Origin: Mycoplasmoidaceae bacterium
GTDB lineage: Bacteria; Bacillota_I; Bacilli_A; Mycoplasmatales; Mycoplasmoidaceae
DNA: 64,000 nt
Reading direction: 5' to 3'
Assembly: GCA_024407855.1 (NCBI GenBank)
Contig: JAKSVQ010000003.1
Location: forward strand, 23,073-87,072
Each line of letters opens with the position of its first letter. Within the stretch, counting starts at the first letter, position 1. Positions 55,667-64,000 of the stretch are shown here, piece after piece. A program made the position numbers and the translations under genes. The notes under the pieces were generated by a model that made no database searches, was not told the origin of the DNA, and was given only the letters and a program-made list of their open reading frames with translations.

Positions 55667-56176
55667 CTATTCTAATCGGTCAGTTACCAATAAGAATAAA
55701 TCAGTGATTGGTTGGTTCACTACCATTTGTCCAGTAACTAGCCATTGGTTTTGAATGATTTCAGCAGAATAATAAGGGTTAAATCATACAAGGCCAGAAC
55801 TAATGTAAGTTCAGGTTTCTCCACTTTTATCAACTTCACTGTCATTAACATACAAATGTTCTATTTCAAAGTCAATGGGTTCAACTTGGACTGGAATATC
55901 ATTTTCAATATGACCAAAACTAAAAATTGTAAATGGCATTTGAAACTTACCTAATTTTGGGTCAATCTTAAAGGTGATATGTTGTGCTGCAGTAATTGAA
56001 ACAGGATCACTATATAAACACGAATAAGGATAACGATCAATTAAGGTATGGTATTCGTGTGATAATTCCAAGCTAGGTCCTGGTTCAGGTGGTTGAGTTG
56101 GATTACAACTAACCAGGCTAATAGTTGGAATTGCGCCAACAACAAGAACAGTTGGCATTAATATTCATTTTTTCAT
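55667..56176 (-). CDS. Short lipoprotein (uncharacterised)
   Basis: 169 residues. Signal MKKWILMPTVLVVGAIPTIS with lipobox SLVSC (C24), followed by a Pro-rich stretch (NPTQPPEPGPS) and a small beta domain. The start carries UGA Trp as codon 4, so ATG 56176, not the later Met, is preferred. TATAAT 6 nt upstream. No family recognised. Confidence 0.8.
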
Positions 56177-56213
56177 ATTTATATTATAAGTGAAAAATAA
56201 TTTATTCCATTTG

Positions 56214-56296
56214 ACCACTATTTATCAATACTTATGACAAATTTAGGGTTAGCATTCCTAAATTTTTCTTTTCTTAGGTAAATATATATGTAGGAG
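56214..56296 (+). promoter_or_regulatory. Conserved hairpin leader, copy 3 of 3
   Basis: Same element as at 1-62 and 21755-21845: ACCAC, TCAATACTTA, ATTTAGG ... CCTAAAT (inner stem pairs partly lost: G-U and T-T), U-rich run and CTTAGGTAAATATA, SD AGGAG (56292-56296). From CCTAAAT to the SD it matches copy 1 at all but two of ~40 positions. Confidence 0.78.
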
Positions 56297-56315
56297 AACC
56301 CTACGTTGTAGGGTT
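56297..56315 (+). promoter_or_regulatory. Hairpin inserted between SD and start codon
   Basis: AACCCTAC (56297-56304) / GTAGGGTT (56308-56315), perfect 8-bp stem, loop GTT, sitting between SD AGGAG and ATG 56325. With the hairpin formed, the SD-to-start distance shrinks from 28 to 9 nt, a normal spacing. Confidence 0.7.
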
Positions 56316-56324
56316 AATAATTTC

Positions 56325-56714
56325 ATGGAAAATTTCACAAAATATTATTCATATAATCAAGTTATCGAAGAACACGATGTCTTGATTATGACCCAACAAG
56401 AGTATTTAGCAAATAAAGATAAACTAAACAATCCAAAGCTGATTGTCTGTGTTAATCGTGAAGGTGGCCCCAAAGAACCAAAAATTCCTAAATGATTTAA
56501 TTCTTATAAGAAAGAGGCAGATGCAAGATTTGAACAAATTGATAATAAATTTAAGCAAATGGATGAACAAATGCCACAATGATTTAAACAATGAAATGAA
56601 AATGTTTATGAAAAGCGTCAGCCAAAATGATTTACTGATTGATGTGAACAAGAGTTCAAACCTCTTGTAAAAAGAATCGATAACCTTATTTTAAAGAACA
56701 ATCTAAAAGAGTAA
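56325..56714 (+). CDS. Small hydrophilic protein behind the dprA/recU-type leader
   Basis: 129 residues, no family recognised. Residues ~15-45 form a compact block (EHDVLIMTQQEYLANKDKLD-like, then LIVCVNREGGP). The centre is a charged helix with coiled-coil character (EADARFEQIDNKFKQMDEQ), and it ends with WFTDWCEQEFKPLVKRIDNL. Many Trp, all UGA. The shared leader suggests joint expression with the dprA-like gene and recU. A partial tandem duplicate follows immediately. Confidence 0.7.
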
Positions 56715-56964
56715 TGTCAAAGAACACGATGTCTTGATTATGACCCAACAAGAGTATTTAGCAAATAAAGATAAATTAGACAATCCAAAGTTGGTTGTCT
56801 GTGTTAATCGTGAAGGTGGTCCCAAACCGCCAAAACCACCAAAGTGGTTCACTATTTGATGTGAACAAGAGTTTAAACCACTTGTAAAAAGAATCGATAA
56901 CCTTATTTTAAAGAACAATCTAAAAGAATAATGTCAAAGAACACGATGTCTTGATTATGACCCA
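56369..56964 (+). repeat. Nested tandem repeat, three decaying units
   Basis: Units start at AGAACACGATG: 56369-56720 (352 bp), 56721-56937 (217 bp, with a ~130-bp internal deletion removing the coiled coil) and 56938-56964 (27 bp only). Unit edges coincide at TAATGTCAA. This is the pattern of successive unequal duplications. Confidence 0.85.
56740..56931 (+). pseudogene. Truncated second copy of the 56325 gene
   Basis: An in-frame stretch of 63 codons from ATG 56740: MTQQEYLANKDKLDN then VVCVNREGGP, PPKPPKWFTIW and the common end RIDNLILKNNLKE. No SD or promoter of its own; the central helix is deleted. It might still be translated by re-initiation after the first copy. Confidence 0.6.
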
Positions 56965-56994
56965 TTAAATAATCTTAAATATGGAGAATAAGCT

Positions 56995-57021
56995 AAAAAC
57001 TAGTTTACCTAGTTTTTATTT
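56995..57021 (+). terminator. Terminator after the tandem repeat
   Basis: AAAAACTAG / CTAGTTTTT around TTTAC, then ATTTTTTAT. Confidence 0.85.
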
Positions 57022-57046
57022 TTTATAATTAATATAGAGGTAATTT

Positions 57047-58228
57047 ATGAAATCAGTAAAGAAAATACTACCAATTTGTATGATGGCAACTATTGGTACA
57101 ACAATTGCACCAGTTGTGACATCATGTAATAATCCTAATGTTCCTATTGGTGGACCTGAGGCATATATTATGGATAATGGAGTTAAACATGAAATAACTA
57201 GTTTAATCGATAGCCATATTTGTGATGAAACAGCCACTCGTGATATTGTTTGTGATGACGGCAAAACTTATCGTCGGGCTGACTTTAACCTCCCTTTGAC
57301 TTTAAATGATAACCTAACTAAAATTGACGATAATTTTTTAAATGATTGTGAAATGTTCAATCAAACTATAACATTGCCTAAAAGTTTAAAGACCATTGGT
57401 TTTAATTTTATGACGAGATGTCTCTCTTTCAATAAGGAATTAATCGTTCCCAATAATGTAACTCATATTGGTGACTATTTTATGAATAGTTGCGCATTAT
57501 TTAATAATTCATTGATCTTACCTAGTAGTTTAACTACTATTGGTGAATGTTTCCTTTTAAATTGCCCTTCATTTAATCAAAAATTAGTTTTGCCTAATGG
57601 TCTAATTGAAATTGGGGATCATTTCATGTTCAGAGCTGATAGCTTTGAACAAATTTTAACTATTCCTAAAACTGTTGAAAAAATTGATGGTTCTATCCTT
57701 GAAGATAAAGTTGTTCCTAATTTAGTAAAATTTGCTCCAGATAGCCATTTGAAATCATTCCCTCTTTTTTATAATAATGAAATTTATGATTTGACTGGAT
57801 CATCATTAGAATATAAAGAAAATATTTTATATAACCATTATACCAAAGCTGCATTGTGAGTTCCTGATGATGTCAATGCAATTACATTCCCTAACGATTG
57901 TGAGATAATTGGAGATAAGTTTTTATCTGGTTCTGATTTTAATAACACCCTCCAGCTGCCAAACACGCTTAAATCAATTGGTGATGATTTTATGTCGCAA
58001 TGTCATAGTTTCAACCATGAAATCACTTTTCCAAATACTTTAGAAAACATCGGCAAAAGTTTTATGTTTGATTGTACAGCATTTAACAAACCTCTTGTTC
58101 TTCCTAACAGTTTAAAAAATGTTGGTTATAGTTTTATGCGAAATTGCTGAAATATGACATCTACAATTAATATCCAAAACCTTCAACCAGATGTTTTTTT
58201 GCCAATCTTTGTTTACATTAGCAACTAA
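57047..58228 (+). CDS. BspA-type LRR lipoprotein, frame-shortened at a T7 tract
   Basis: 393 residues as sequenced. Lipobox APVVTSC with C27, then BspA-type repeats of 23 residues: 'F(N)..L.LP..L..IG..F...C', e.g. TLPKSLKTIGFNFMTRC and ILPSSLTTIGECFLLNC, in two blocks (~90-210 and ~280-380). A run of seven T at 58194-58200 shifts the frame so that it ends VFLPIFVYISN. With six T the frame would continue to TAA at 58358 (436 residues). Either phase variation or recent decay. SD GAGGT. Confidence 0.8.
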
Positions 58229-58358
58229 TGCTGATCAAGAGCCAATGCATATTGAGGGAATAACAATTGATGGTGCAAACAAGGAAGCTTTCTTATTGCG
58301 TTTTCCAAATCTTCAAGGTGAAGCAACACAACTTTGATGTTATAGAAAATTAAAATAA
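58194..58358 (+). other. Out-of-frame C-terminal continuation after the T7 tract
   Basis: Removing one T joins the upstream frame to an open frame reading QSLFTLATNADQEP, MHIEGITIDGANKEAF and LLRFPNLQGEA, ending TAA at 58356-58358. A terminator follows at 58391, as expected for the original gene end. Confidence 0.7.
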
Positions 58359-58390
58359 ACTAATAGACTTAGTTTTGTAACTAAGGGAAG

Positions 58391-58418
58391 AAAAAGGCGA
58401 TGTTTATATCGTCTTTTT
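58391..58418 (+). terminator. Terminator after the LRR lipoprotein
   Basis: AAAAAGGCGAT / ATCGTCTTTTT (one G-U), loop GTTTAT. Confidence 0.85.
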
Positions 58419-58448
58419 ATTTTTTATAATTAATATAAGAGGTAATCA

Positions 58449-59162
58449 ATGAAGAAGTTACATATCTTAATTCCAAGTTTAGCTATTGCTAGCACATTAC
58501 CAGCATTAACTGCTGTATCATGTGGCAACCAAAAGATTGGTGAATGAAAACAATCTGATGGTGAATTTAAATGAGTTCATGATACACCAAAGTTTTCTGT
58601 TACTAGACTTAAGGCAATATATGAATATTTCAATCGTGTTACCAAAGATATATTTGCTGATGATATTGTTAAATCAAGAGCTGATGCAATAAATGATTCT
58701 GATCGTTCAGATTATTTTAAAAATTGAATGATTAAGGTCGAAGTTAATGAAATTAACAAAGAAAATTGTCTATGTTCACTAACTATTCATGAATCTGGAG
58801 ATAATGAAATTTGGTTAACTAATGAATTTACCCACACTGATTACACTATCACACTAGTAAATATACCTTTTGATATGGGTTACACATCTAGTGTTTATGG
58901 TTGACATAGTTCAATCTATGGAATAACAAGAAGCATCGGAACTAATGATGGTGAGAGAGGTTTAGATGAGTGCTACTCTAAATATGAAACATGATCTTTT
59001 AGTATTAAAGGCATAGTCGGTGGTGTAGAGTTTGATGATTTAATCAATCATGATTGTTTAAGTTCTTTATCTGAGAAAAAACACCAAGATGCACTTAGAG
59101 AATTTGACCGTATTTACTATATTAGTTCATTCTTTAAAAATGTTACAGTAAAAGAAGGATAG
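58449..59162 (+). CDS. Lipoprotein (uncharacterised), MKKLHILIP type
   Basis: 237 residues. Signal MKKLHILIPSLAIASTLPAL with lipobox AVSC (C25). Hydrophilic body with a helical N-part (LKAIYEYFNRVTKDIFADD) and a beta-rich C-part. No family recognised. SD GAGGT 6 nt before ATG. The next gene begins 3 nt after its stop and shares the first eleven signal-peptide residues, so the two form an operon from a duplicated 5' end. Confidence 0.82.
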
Positions 59163-59164
59163 AG

Positions 59165-59854
59165 ATGATGAAGAAGTTACATATCTTAATTCCTAGTTTA
59201 GTGGCGACTGCTAGTATGCCATTAATTGGATTAGTAGGATGCAATCCTCAACCAGAGATTGTTACCGGTTTTACGTTTGAATATCATGATGATAAAACCG
59301 CTGCAATTACAGGTTATGATGGTTCTGATGAAGAGCTAGAAATCCCCTCAACAATTGAGCAAGATGGAACAACATATACGGTAACAACAATCAAAAGTCG
59401 TGCATTAGCAAGCAAAAATTTTAAAACACTTCATATTCCTCAAACCATTGTTTTATTAGAAAATCGTGCTTGTGCTTGATCAGAAAACTTGCAATCAATT
59501 ACAATTGATGGCAATGATAATCTTGTGTTGGAAGACTTTGCATTTTATAATTGCGATCGTTTAGTGCGTGTTGCTATTAATACAGCAATTTCTTCGATTG
59601 GCACTAGTGCTTTTCAGGCATGCGAAAAAAACAAATACGTCGTTCTCCCACCTTCAATTGGAGAAATTTGTAATTTAGCATTTGCAGGTAATGTTAATAT
59701 TACTGATGTTTCTGGACCTGAGGGCACTCCTGGTTTCCATTTTCAAGGAACAAGTGAAGAATGAAAAACTATAAGTCGTGGTAATGAATGACACACTATA
59801 AATGCTACAATGATCAAATGTAGCGATGAAACTATTGATATAGATGCAGAATAA
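59165..59854 (+). CDS. BspA-type LRR lipoprotein, short
   Basis: 229 residues. Signal (M)MKKLHILIPSLVATASMPLI with lipobox LVGC (C27). A linker (YHDDKTAAITGYDGSDEELEIPS) like the small beta strand that opens LRR_5 domains, then three to four BspA-type repeats (IPQTIVLLENRACAW, VLEDFAFYNCDRL, ISSIGTSAFQAC, LPPSIGEICNLAFAG). Start ATG 59165 or 59168; its SD (AAGGAT) lies in the last codons of the previous gene, so the two are coupled. Confidence 0.83.
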
Positions 59855-59889
59855 TAATATTTAGAACTGGTTAAGAGGTTAAGTAAAGA

Positions 59890-59910
59890 AAAAGAGCTGT
59901 TAGCTCTTTT
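59890..59910 (+). terminator. Terminator of the 58449-59854 operon
   Basis: AAAAGAGCT / AGCTCTTTT around GTT. Confidence 0.85.
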
Positions 59911-59973
59911 ATTTATTCAGCTATTTTACTCAAATAGCACATCATCTGTCATTCTCTATTGTGTGGATTGCCA

Positions 59974-61032
59974 TTACATATCTTCAAATGTTTGAACATC
60001 TCAATGACTATCTGATGTGCCGGGAATGGCACTATTTCCAAAGTTATTAGTATCTTCGCCATTATAATAGATTGTTCCGTCGGTTTGTGGCACGCCATCC
60101 ACTCAAAAGCCAAAATAGTTGCTATCAAAGTTACCAGTGTAGTCTAATTTGATCTGTTCCAATGATTGGCAACCTGCAAACATAGAATAATAGCAGCCCT
60201 CCGCCAATGTTGTTGCATATAATCGTGGCCCACATTCTAAACCAAAACATCCTGTAAACATTCAACCATAACAGTCGTTTGCACCAGTTAAATCAATATC
60301 AGGCAAAAGCAAATTCTCAGCTGAAACAATTGAATAGTGATATGTGTCAAACTCACTAGCACTAGGAACATGAAATAATGAATCAAAACATTCAGAGCAT
60401 GGGATGTCAGTTGTGTGAGCACCATTATCTATTAATGACATTAGACTTCCTGAAAGGGAAACTTTACCAGTAAACAATAATTTTGTGGCTCTCATCCCCA
60501 ATTTTAAATTTAAACCCTTTAATTGAATTGATTCTCCTTTTTTTATAACAATTGGATCACCATATCTAACTTTTAATTCAAGTTGGGTTCAGACAATACC
60601 GTCTGTCGAATAGGATAGGTTAGAAGGGTAGGAATAAGGACCATTACCATATGTTACAAGTGTTGAATTTTCCAAAGCAGTAACTGTAAAACATTTAAGT
60701 GGTTCAACAACTCTTACTGTGCAAGTTGTTTGGACGTCTGCAAAACCAACAACCTTAACAGTGATTGTCGTTAGACCTGGTTGTTTTGCTGTAATTACAC
60801 CATTGTTAACTGTTGCTACATCTCTTGATGTACTAGACCATTCTAGTTGATAAGCAACACTTTCAGGTTCAAGTGTAGCCTTTAATTCAAAGGTTGTTCC
60901 TTGTTCTAAAGATAGTGATGTTTTGTTGAGAGTAATGTTTGTTGGATGTATTTGTTTATTACAACTAGTAATAGCTACTAGTGGTAGGCTAGCAGTTGTT
61001 AATAAGATAGGGATTAATAATTTCTTTTTCAT
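59974..61032 (-). CDS. Lipoprotein with BIG2 Ig-like domain and Cys-rich LRR tail
   Basis: 352 residues. Lipobox AITSC (C24). Residues ~32-110 are a BIG2-type Ig-like domain (PTNITLNKTSLSLEQGTTF, then NNGVITAKQPGLTTITV). A beta region follows, then 'C...MFxGCxxL' repeats near 250-310 (CYGWMFTGCFGLECGP, CYYSMFAGCQSLEQI) and GTIYYNGED. Such combinations are typical of surface adhesins; the LRR tail resembles that of the 34922 protein. It starts 11 bp after the 61044-62162 gene ends: same transcript. Stop TAA 59974-59976. Confidence 0.83.
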
Positions 61033-61043
61033 TGCATGTCTTC

Positions 61044-62162
61044 TTATTGCAATAGTTGATTAGACCATTTAATTTTAATATTATCACCGTTGTGATTATT
61101 AAATTTTACCAAAACTTGCATCACTTTATTATTAGAGATGTCCTCTGGCATTTGAGCGCATGCCATACATCCATCGCAATAATAACATTCAGATTCTAGT
61201 TGTTCAGGTAGAACATGATACAATGGGCTTAAAGTCTGACCTTTTGTTCCATAACTATAGTATAGTATTACAAAATCTAGGTCAGTAATGTCATTGCCTG
61301 TATCATCATAAAACTTAAAATAACTATATTCTGAATCTCATTCAGTTGCTGTAGTAGCCTTATCACATTCAATATCAAAATAGTATTCATTGGCTGCGTC
61401 AATTGAAACATCACCTATGGATAAAATTGGAATTCCTTCATAAGTTTGGTTATTCTCCAAAAGATAAGAATATGCATCAGGAACATTTGGAGTAATTTCT
61501 TGGTATTTTATGTATTCAACTGTTTTTATTAATGGATCGTCTTTAGAAAAAACGCTATCAACTTCCATTTTGACTAACTTTTTGTTCTCAAAATAATAAG
61601 AGTATATGAAATGTTCACCAGTAGGTTGACCTTCAAATGATGCTGTATAGCATTTATTAACTTCATCTGGTAAGATAGGAACCTCTAATGTTTTAAAAGA
61701 TTGGTATATATAATAATTCTCGTCACCAATGTCCTCAATACTTTTAAAATTATGGGAATCATCGTCTATAGTCCAACGTGGGTCTTCTGACAACATCAGC
61801 TTTCGGCTATGTTCAGTATATGTATCATCATCATTTTTAATAACATAACTTTCTGATTCAGGACGTAAGATACCATCAGATTCATCAGATATTTGGAAAA
61901 AGTAAGCTTCGGGTGATAAAATACGAAGATTCCGAGTTTCTTCTCCTACTTCTCCAGACTCTTGGTCAAAATATTTAATATGCGAATCTACTTGAGCATA
62001 ATCTTCATTCACATATCTTATAGCATCTTCAAATTCTTGTTCAGTTACTTCTCAAGATTCTGGTTCAGGTGGTACTGGTTTGTCTGGATTACCACACCCA
62101 ACTAAACTAATGGATGGTGTTAAAGCTGTTAATGTTATAGGTATTAATATTAATTTCTTCAT
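61044..62162 (-). CDS. Acidic lipoprotein (uncharacterised)
   Basis: 372 residues. Signal MKKLILIPITLTALTPSISL with lipobox LVGC (C23). Very acidic body (Asp/Glu clusters such as DEVNKCYTA and EDIGDENYY) and a C-terminal cysteine cluster (CYYCDGCMACAQ). No family recognised. Controlled by a leaderless promoter with the 20-bp dyad at 62181-62200; likely co-transcribed with the BIG2 gene downstream. Confidence 0.8.
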
Positions 62163-62180
62163 ATATCAATATTATATTTA

Positions 62181-62200
62181 TATAGATTTGTTAATCTATA
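62181..62200 (-). promoter_or_regulatory. 20-bp dyad at the promoter of 61044-62162
   Basis: TATAGATT-N4-AATCTATA, 18 bp from the start codon and 4 bp upstream of the -10 (62171-62176). Same layout at 63162 and 63927. Confidence 0.65.
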
Positions 62201-62237
62201 GAAAGATGGTAATAAGGTAGTAGAGTTTTATAGAAGT

Positions 62238-62744
62238 TTATCAAGTAGTTTTGTTTAGTTCAACTGTTGTTTCGATAGTAGAGTCTAACTCGCATTCGAA
62301 TGTGATTTGAATTTTTGGAATCGCTATTGACTCGCGCGTCGTGCAAAAGAATACCCCAAATTCATAGCCATAACTTTCAGGAGAGACATAGTATTTATAG
62401 ACATCACAATCTAGTTCAGTTATGTCATCAGTTCTTGTAAAAGTAATGTCTCCATAAATAAATGAAGTTATGTTGTTGGGAATATAACCATTGCTAAAGG
62501 AAATTATGCGTTTTCCAGTATCATAAGCTGGTGTAGGTTTTAGCAATTTAGTCATATCAAAATTTAATAAATAAGTTTTATCTTTATTGAGATAAAAAGG
62601 TAAAGATTCAAGATGTCATATTCTTGACATATTATTGTTAACATCAATAGTTACATCAGGTTTATCTGGATTGCCACACCCAACTAAACTAATCATGGGT
62701 GTAGTAGTTGTTAATAAGATTGGTATTAATAGTCTCTTTTTCAT
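62238..62744 (-). CDS. Short lipoprotein (uncharacterised)
   Basis: 168 residues. Signal MKKRLLIPILLTTTTPMISL with lipobox LVGC (C23), followed by NPDKPDVTID. The body is beta-rich with an acidic centre. It ends TTW then TAA 62238-62240; the apparent earlier stop is UGA. Its promoter has the CATATATCTATA-type spacer but no dyad, since the next gene ends only 16 bp upstream. Confidence 0.78.
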
Positions 62745-62759
62745 ATATCTATACTATAT

Positions 62760-63143
62760 TTATGCTTCTGGTTCTTCAAGGTGACAAGTTATTTCAATAT
62801 TACCTTTTGCATATTTTTGTGTAACTGAAAAAACTGATGTGGCTCCTGATATGCCCCTTTCTTCAAAATGTCATCCTTCCATATCTGGTTCTTCAGAATA
62901 AGGAACATCTAGGCCGTTTTGCTTAACACTTTCAATGATACAATCATATTGTGTTGTATCATAATGCCCATCTCAATAATATTTTGGTAATACAGTATCA
63001 CGTCATCCCATTGCCGTAAAAAAGATGCCATCATCAGTATGGACAATAAGTTTAGGACCTTGGTCTTTGTCACACCCTACTAAACTTATTACTGGTGTTA
63101 AACCAGCAATAAGGGTCGTAGGTATTAATATTAGTTTCTTCAT
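62760..63143 (-). CDS. Short lipoprotein (uncharacterised)
   Basis: 127 residues. Signal MKKLILIPTTLIAGLTPVIS with lipobox LVGC (C24). A small beta domain (FFTAMGWRDTVLPKYYWDG...). The signal peptide closely matches the one at 62162, and the promoter with its dyad is also shared, pointing to duplication of the 5' module with an unrelated body. Confidence 0.78.
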
Positions 63144-63241
63144 ATATCAATATTATATTTATATAGATTTTGTAATCTATAGAAAGATTCAGCTAGTGTT
63201 AAACTAGCTTTTGTTGTAATTGATATTAATATCTTTTTCAT
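63131..63241 (-). pseudogene. Remnant lipoprotein signal peptide
   Basis: ATG 63241 opens MKKILISITTKASLTLAES, a shortened lipoprotein signal without a cysteine. The frame then runs into the dyad and promoter of the neighbouring gene and stops after 36 codons. Most likely the 5' remnant of a deleted lipoprotein gene. Confidence 0.5.
63162..63181 (-). promoter_or_regulatory. 20-bp dyad at the promoter of 62760-63143
   Basis: TATAGATT-N4-AATCTATA, 18 bp from the start codon; -10 at 63152-63157. Confidence 0.65.
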
Positions 63242-63263
63242 GCTAATATTGAAAATAATTAAA

Positions 63264-63289
63264 AAAAGTAATGATTTAACATTACTTTT
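63264..63289 (-). terminator. Terminator of the last lipoprotein gene
   Basis: AAAAGTAATG / CATTACTTTT around ATTTAA, overlapping the stop; minus-strand T-run. Confidence 0.8.
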
Positions 63290-63908
63290 GAATTAGTTGT
63301 CAGTTTTTGCCTTCTAGTTTTGCAGTTAGATATTTAACAAAACCATCAACATTAGTTTGTCCTCTTTTGATAATGATTTGTCCATTATCTGGGAAGGTTT
63401 CTGAATCAATGATGAAGTTTTGGTTCACTTCTTCGTATGCGATGTTCTCAGCCATATTTGATAAATCAAAGGTTTTTAATTTTGGGCAATACCCAAATGG
63501 CGACAAATCTTCTGGTTTATATTTAGGTGGAAAAATCACTGTTTCTAGATTTGTGCACCCAGTAAATGTTCCATTACCAAATTTTGCGCATACACAATTT
63601 GTTTCAAAATCTATTTGTTTAATAACTAATGGTGCATCTTCATCAGATTTTCCATCATAAGCAAAAGCAATATCATTAATTCGATTAACATATTGTGGGA
63701 TAGTTAAACGGCTGTATCCTTCTAAGGATTTAGCGGTTTGATGTTCATTGTTAAATCCATCAAGTTGTCATTCATCATTAGAATCAACTGCAACTATATT
63801 TAAATATTCTTCTGGTATTGCTCTTAATTGATTATTACAACTAGTAATCGATACTAGTGGTACACTAGTAGTTGTTAATAAGATGGGTATTAATCATGTC
63901 TTTTTCAT
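63282..63908 (-). CDS. Lipoprotein with degenerate LRR region
   Basis: 208 residues. Signal MKKTWLIPILLTTTSVPLVS with lipobox ITSC (C24); codon 5 is UGA. Repeat-like segments YSRLTIPQYVNRINDIAFAY and FTGCTNLETVIFPP, FGYCPKLKTFDLS, similar to BspA-type LRRs. The apparent stop at 63300 is UGA; TAA at 63282-63284 is the real stop. Confidence 0.8.
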
Positions 63909-63926
63909 ATATCTATATTATATTTA

Positions 63927-63946
63927 TATAGATATTGTTATCTATA
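63927..63946 (-). promoter_or_regulatory. 20-bp dyad at the promoter of 63282-63908
   Basis: TATAGATA-N4-TATCTATA, 18 bp from the start codon; -10 at 63917-63922. Relative to the other two copies, one base changed symmetrically in both arms. The last ~50 bases of the window hold nothing recognisable. Confidence 0.65.
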
Positions 63947-64000
63947 TAAAGTAGTGAGGTTTTATAAAGGGTTAAAAGGCGAACGATAGTGAGCCGGAAG

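Noticed and set aside
1..64000. CRISPR arrays, insertion sequences, prophage, replication origin
   Set aside because: No regularly spaced repeats, transposase or integrase motifs, phage structural genes or DnaA-box cluster were found.

Overview
The window comes from a mollicute (a Mycoplasma-type bacterium). It is strongly AT-rich and UGA must be read as tryptophan: thioredoxin's WCGPC motif and dozens of other Trp positions are UGA, and nearly every gene is broken if UGA is taken as stop. Secreted proteins carry Mycoplasma-style lipoprotein signal peptides (MKK...LIP...SC/GC). All gene ends below were set at UAA or UAG.

Layout. 1-6 kb: dprA-like gene, topA-trxA-rpmG, then rpmG2-secE-nusG-rpsB. 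6-8 kb: a ParA-like protein lacking a P-loop and a leucine-rich-repeat lipoprotein. 8-20 kb, minus strand: mnmG-rsmG, tRNA-Gln(CUG), RNase P RNA, and a remnant of the classical Firmicutes cluster tsf-pyrH-frr-cdsA-dxr-polC. 20-28 kb: cardiolipin synthase, recU, a double RpiB-like isomerase, a DUF4011/SF1 helicase/Vsr-like protein and tuf. 28-40 kb: a small structured transcript encoding a 23-residue membrane peptide, a lipoprotein flanked by a duplicated clpB 3' end, clpB and lon (each with a CIRCE box), a membrane phosphoesterase, tRNA-Arg, trigger factor and ackA. 40-46 kb: three tandem DUF6273-like secreted proteins and a GxGYxYP-type lipoprotein. 46-52 kb: an MgtA-type Mg2+ ATPase behind a 19-codon leader ORF, pepD, luxS, and a DUF2188 protein with a histone-like tail. 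52-64 kb: about a dozen lipoprotein genes in paralogous groups, with remnants.

Themes. (1) A conserved leader of about 65-75 nt, containing a dyad/hairpin and a U-rich run, lies directly upstream of a dprA-like gene, recU and a small mollicute-type gene. It suggests a co-regulated DNA-uptake/recombination regulon. (2) mgtA has an SD-sequestering upstream ORF, which looks like a translation-coupled Mg2+ sensor. (3) Protein quality control (clpB, lon) carries HrcA operators. (4) Many lipoprotein promoters place the -10 box 6-9 nt before the start codon, giving essentially leaderless mRNAs. Three of them also share a 20-bp dyad at a fixed 18-bp distance from the start codon. (5) The surface repertoire shows duplication, 5'-end homogenisation, a homopolymer frameshift and decayed copies.
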